A stretch of 7,057 bases of DNA from JAIVGV01 sp035295985 (GTDB taxonomy: Bacteria > Acidobacteriota > Blastocatellia > Pyrinomonadales > Pyrinomonadaceae). The stretch is from assembly GCA_035295985.1 (NCBI GenBank), contig DATHBT010000138.1:1-7057 (forward strand), in the 5' to 3' direction. Both the position numbers and the translations under genes were made by a program. Positions within the stretch are counted from its first letter, which is position 1; each line of letters begins with the position of its first letter. Below, one piece after another: positions 6,301 through 7,057 of the stretch. A model generated the notes under the pieces. The model ran no database searches, was not told where the DNA came from, and saw only the letters and a list, made by a program, of their open reading frames with translations.

Positions 6301-7026
6301 CGCGGACGGGTCGGCCGCTCGAACCGCAGGGCCTACGCCTACCTGCTGATCCCGTCGGAGGCGGAGCTGACGCCCATCGCGCGCCGCCGCCTCGCCGCTA
6401 TACGCGAGTTCTCAGACCTCGGCGCGGGCTTCCGCGTCGCGGCGCTCGATCTGGAACTGCGCGGGGCGGGGAACCTCCTGGGCGGGCAGCAGTCGGGCCA
6501 CATGGACGCGCTCGGCTTCGATCTTTACACGCAGATGCTCGAACGCACGGTCGCCGAGCTTCGCGGCGAGGACGTGACGGACGAGACGAGCGTTTCGCTG
6601 AACCTCGGCGTTGACGTGGCGATCCCCGATGACTTTATCGCGGACATGGGCCAGCGGCTTCGCGCCTACAAGCGCGTCGCCTCGGCCCGCGACGACGAGC
6701 AGCTTCGGCAGATTCGCGCCGACACCGAGGATCGCTACGGGCGTCTGCCCGCGTCGGTCGAAAACCTCTTCGCCTACTCGCGCCTGCGCCGCGCGGCCGA
6801 GCAGCTCGGCGTCGTCTCGATTGACCGGACGCCCGCGGGCGTGGCCGTCAAGCTCTCGGAGAAGGCGCGCGTCGCGCCCGAAAGGCTGCTCGCTCTGGTG
6901 AGCGAACGCGAGGGCGTGAGCTTTTCGCCGGGCGGCGTGCTGCGGGTCGAGCTCTCGGAGGATGAGGCGGCGAACCTCATCGAGACCGTCCACGGCCTGT
7001 TGCTGCGCGTCGGCGCGGCGGATTAG
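3322..7026 (+). CDS. mfd: Transcription-repair coupling factor Mfd
   Basis: This ATP-driven DNA translocase displaces RNA polymerase stalled at lesions and recruits UvrA to begin nucleotide excision repair. The product is 1234 aa, somewhat longer than E. coli Mfd (about 1148). The UvrB-like N-terminal module includes SPHAETLERR (123-132), GEFSLRGGILDVWSPG (201-216) and VRIEFFGD (221-228). A linker at about 538-565 is rich in Ala then Lys (QSKRGQKKKSK). The RNA-polymerase-interacting CarD-like domain starts near 570 (VGDYVVHVDHGIARFGG). Superfamily 2 helicase motifs follow: Walker A GDVGYGKTE (722-730, K728), DEEQ (823-826), SATPIPRT (849-856), ENGIDIPRAN (966-975) and QLRGRVGR (992-999). The C-terminal TRCF domain contains LRGAGNLLGGQQSGH (1046-1060). 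All key motifs are intact. The ATG at 3322 matches the family's N-terminal length. The only Shine-Dalgarno-like sequence, AAAGG, is 1 nt from the ATG, too close to be optimal, and the leader is mostly repeat sequence. It may be transcribed with rfaE2. Confidence 0.98.
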   Translation: MSSTVESGSFVGGVLRRVAEGAELRRLAEEVRGGARVVSVSGLGSGAARALALACLQRETGRRLAVVVQSSRDLEAWERDLCFWGEAAGCVGAGVESTDGEDRGADVVLTLPASESDPYAGSSPHAETLERRALSLWRLAQGRGSFVLLTARALARRTVTPEQLLTTGALLRRDEDFAPERLTELLLATGYRREDPVGAVGEFSLRGGILDVWSPGRAAPVRIEFFGDTVDSVREFDPETQLSTGQLKEIEIVPMREYAVGADDFRLWAVAVRERFAEERYGRALRDRTVFADEGETFNGWEWLISLIHPTRATAFDYLKDCVVVVDEPAGIESYLGSVYETLAAHHAEADAADEIALRPEELYLTAEELRASLGAVQRVELRALGRAAAAVDERFVGEVESPAVEIGRARAKAAPMFLFPAVEAVREVEWASRAARRYHGRIAELAADVRRAKESRGALTLFAMPSAGIAERVSEMLTEYNVSARLALANERGALPDDAQAVVTSGRVSGGFELPSAGLVVHVETDLFDEASDSSVEHRAPGATAAATQSKRGQKKKSKTAAFLSDFRDLKVGDYVVHVDHGIARFGGLQVLDLQGRKGEFMLLFYADEAKLYVPVERLDLVQRYSSAEGHEPQLDKLGGLGWQKTKAKAKRAMRDMADELLRLYAERKLVGGYAFTADSPWQREFEDGFEYVPTPDQETAIEDVKNDMEAATPMDRLLCGDVGYGKTEVAMRAAFKAVMDSKQVAVLAPTTVLAYQHFETFGARFAPFPVRIDLLSRFRSLKEQKEVVKRVEEGEVDIIIGTHRILSKDIRFRELGLVVVDEEQRFGVAHKERLKQLKKKVDVLTLSATPIPRTLNMSLMGLRDMSVIETPPRDRLAIQTQVVQFSEAVITSAIELELGRGGQVFFIHNRVETIDTIAALVKRLVPAARVVVAHGQMNEKEMEQVMLDFMAYKHDVLVATTIVENGIDIPRANTIIINRADNYGLSQLYQLRGRVGRSNRRAYAYLLIPSEAELTPIARRRLAAIREFSDLGAGFRVAALDLELRGAGNLLGGQQSGHMDALGFDLYTQMLERTVAELRGEDVTDETSVSLNLGVDVAIPDDFIADMGQRLRAYKRVASARDDEQLRQIRADTEDRYGRLPASVENLFAYSRLRRAAEQLGVVSIDRTPAGVAVKLSEKARVAPERLLALVSEREGVSFSPGGVLRVELSEDEAANLIETVHGLLLRVGAAD

Positions 7027-7036
7027 AATTAGCCCG

Positions 7037-7050
7037 CAGGTTTCAGGTTA
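7037..7050 (+). repeat. Possible start of another heptad repeat, cut by window edge
   Basis: Eleven nt after the mfd stop codon two 7-nt units, CAGGTTT and CAGGTTA, stand head to tail. Two units alone can occur by chance, but the same period in the other intergenic repeats makes this worth noting. The window ends 7 nt later. Confidence 0.3.
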
Positions 7051-7057
7051 CGAGTCC

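Overview
The window is high-GC DNA that looks like a Gram-negative bacterial chromosome. The basis is a stand-alone ADP-heptose pathway enzyme (LPS inner core), a full-length bacterial Mfd and a class II lysyl-tRNA synthetase. The N-terminal secreted protein at the left edge and the heptad-type intergenic repeats fit an Acidobacteriota-like genome (Blastocatellia/Pyrinomonadaceae type). That placement is an impression from memory, not a demonstrated result.

Layout. The left part is read on the minus strand: lysS (751-2511), then 38 nt downstream a small membrane-protein gene (482-712), then the 5' part of a secreted-protein gene (377 to the left edge, cut by the window). The right part is read on the plus strand: rfaE2 (2737-3219), then mfd (3322-7026). 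The divergent lysS/rfaE2 gap of about 225 nt holds a good lysS promoter -10 box and a large repeat structure. No tRNA, rRNA, CRISPR array, transposase or integrase gene was seen. No gene-free stretch exceeds 300 nt.

The genes are mostly housekeeping: aminoacylation of tRNA-Lys, activation of heptose for LPS, and transcription-coupled DNA repair. They do not form one pathway. rfaE2 and mfd may share a transcript because they lie 102 nt apart on the same strand.

The most unusual content is between the genes. Two large inverted repeats of unrelated sequence, both built from 7-nt units, bracket rfaE2. The first (2568-2683) has perfect 28-nt arms. The second (3204-3313) has 31-nt arms with one mismatch, which would be a G-U pair in plus-strand RNA. 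The second repeat supplies the last four codons and the stop codon of rfaE2 and ends 8 nt before the mfd start codon. A third heptad tract (2543-2563) overlaps the putative lysS -35 region, and a fragment of what may be another lies after mfd. Within the proteins, LysS is odd: against E. coli LysS as remembered, it lacks roughly 25 residues in the catalytic domain and carries a charged C-terminal tail of about 64 residues.
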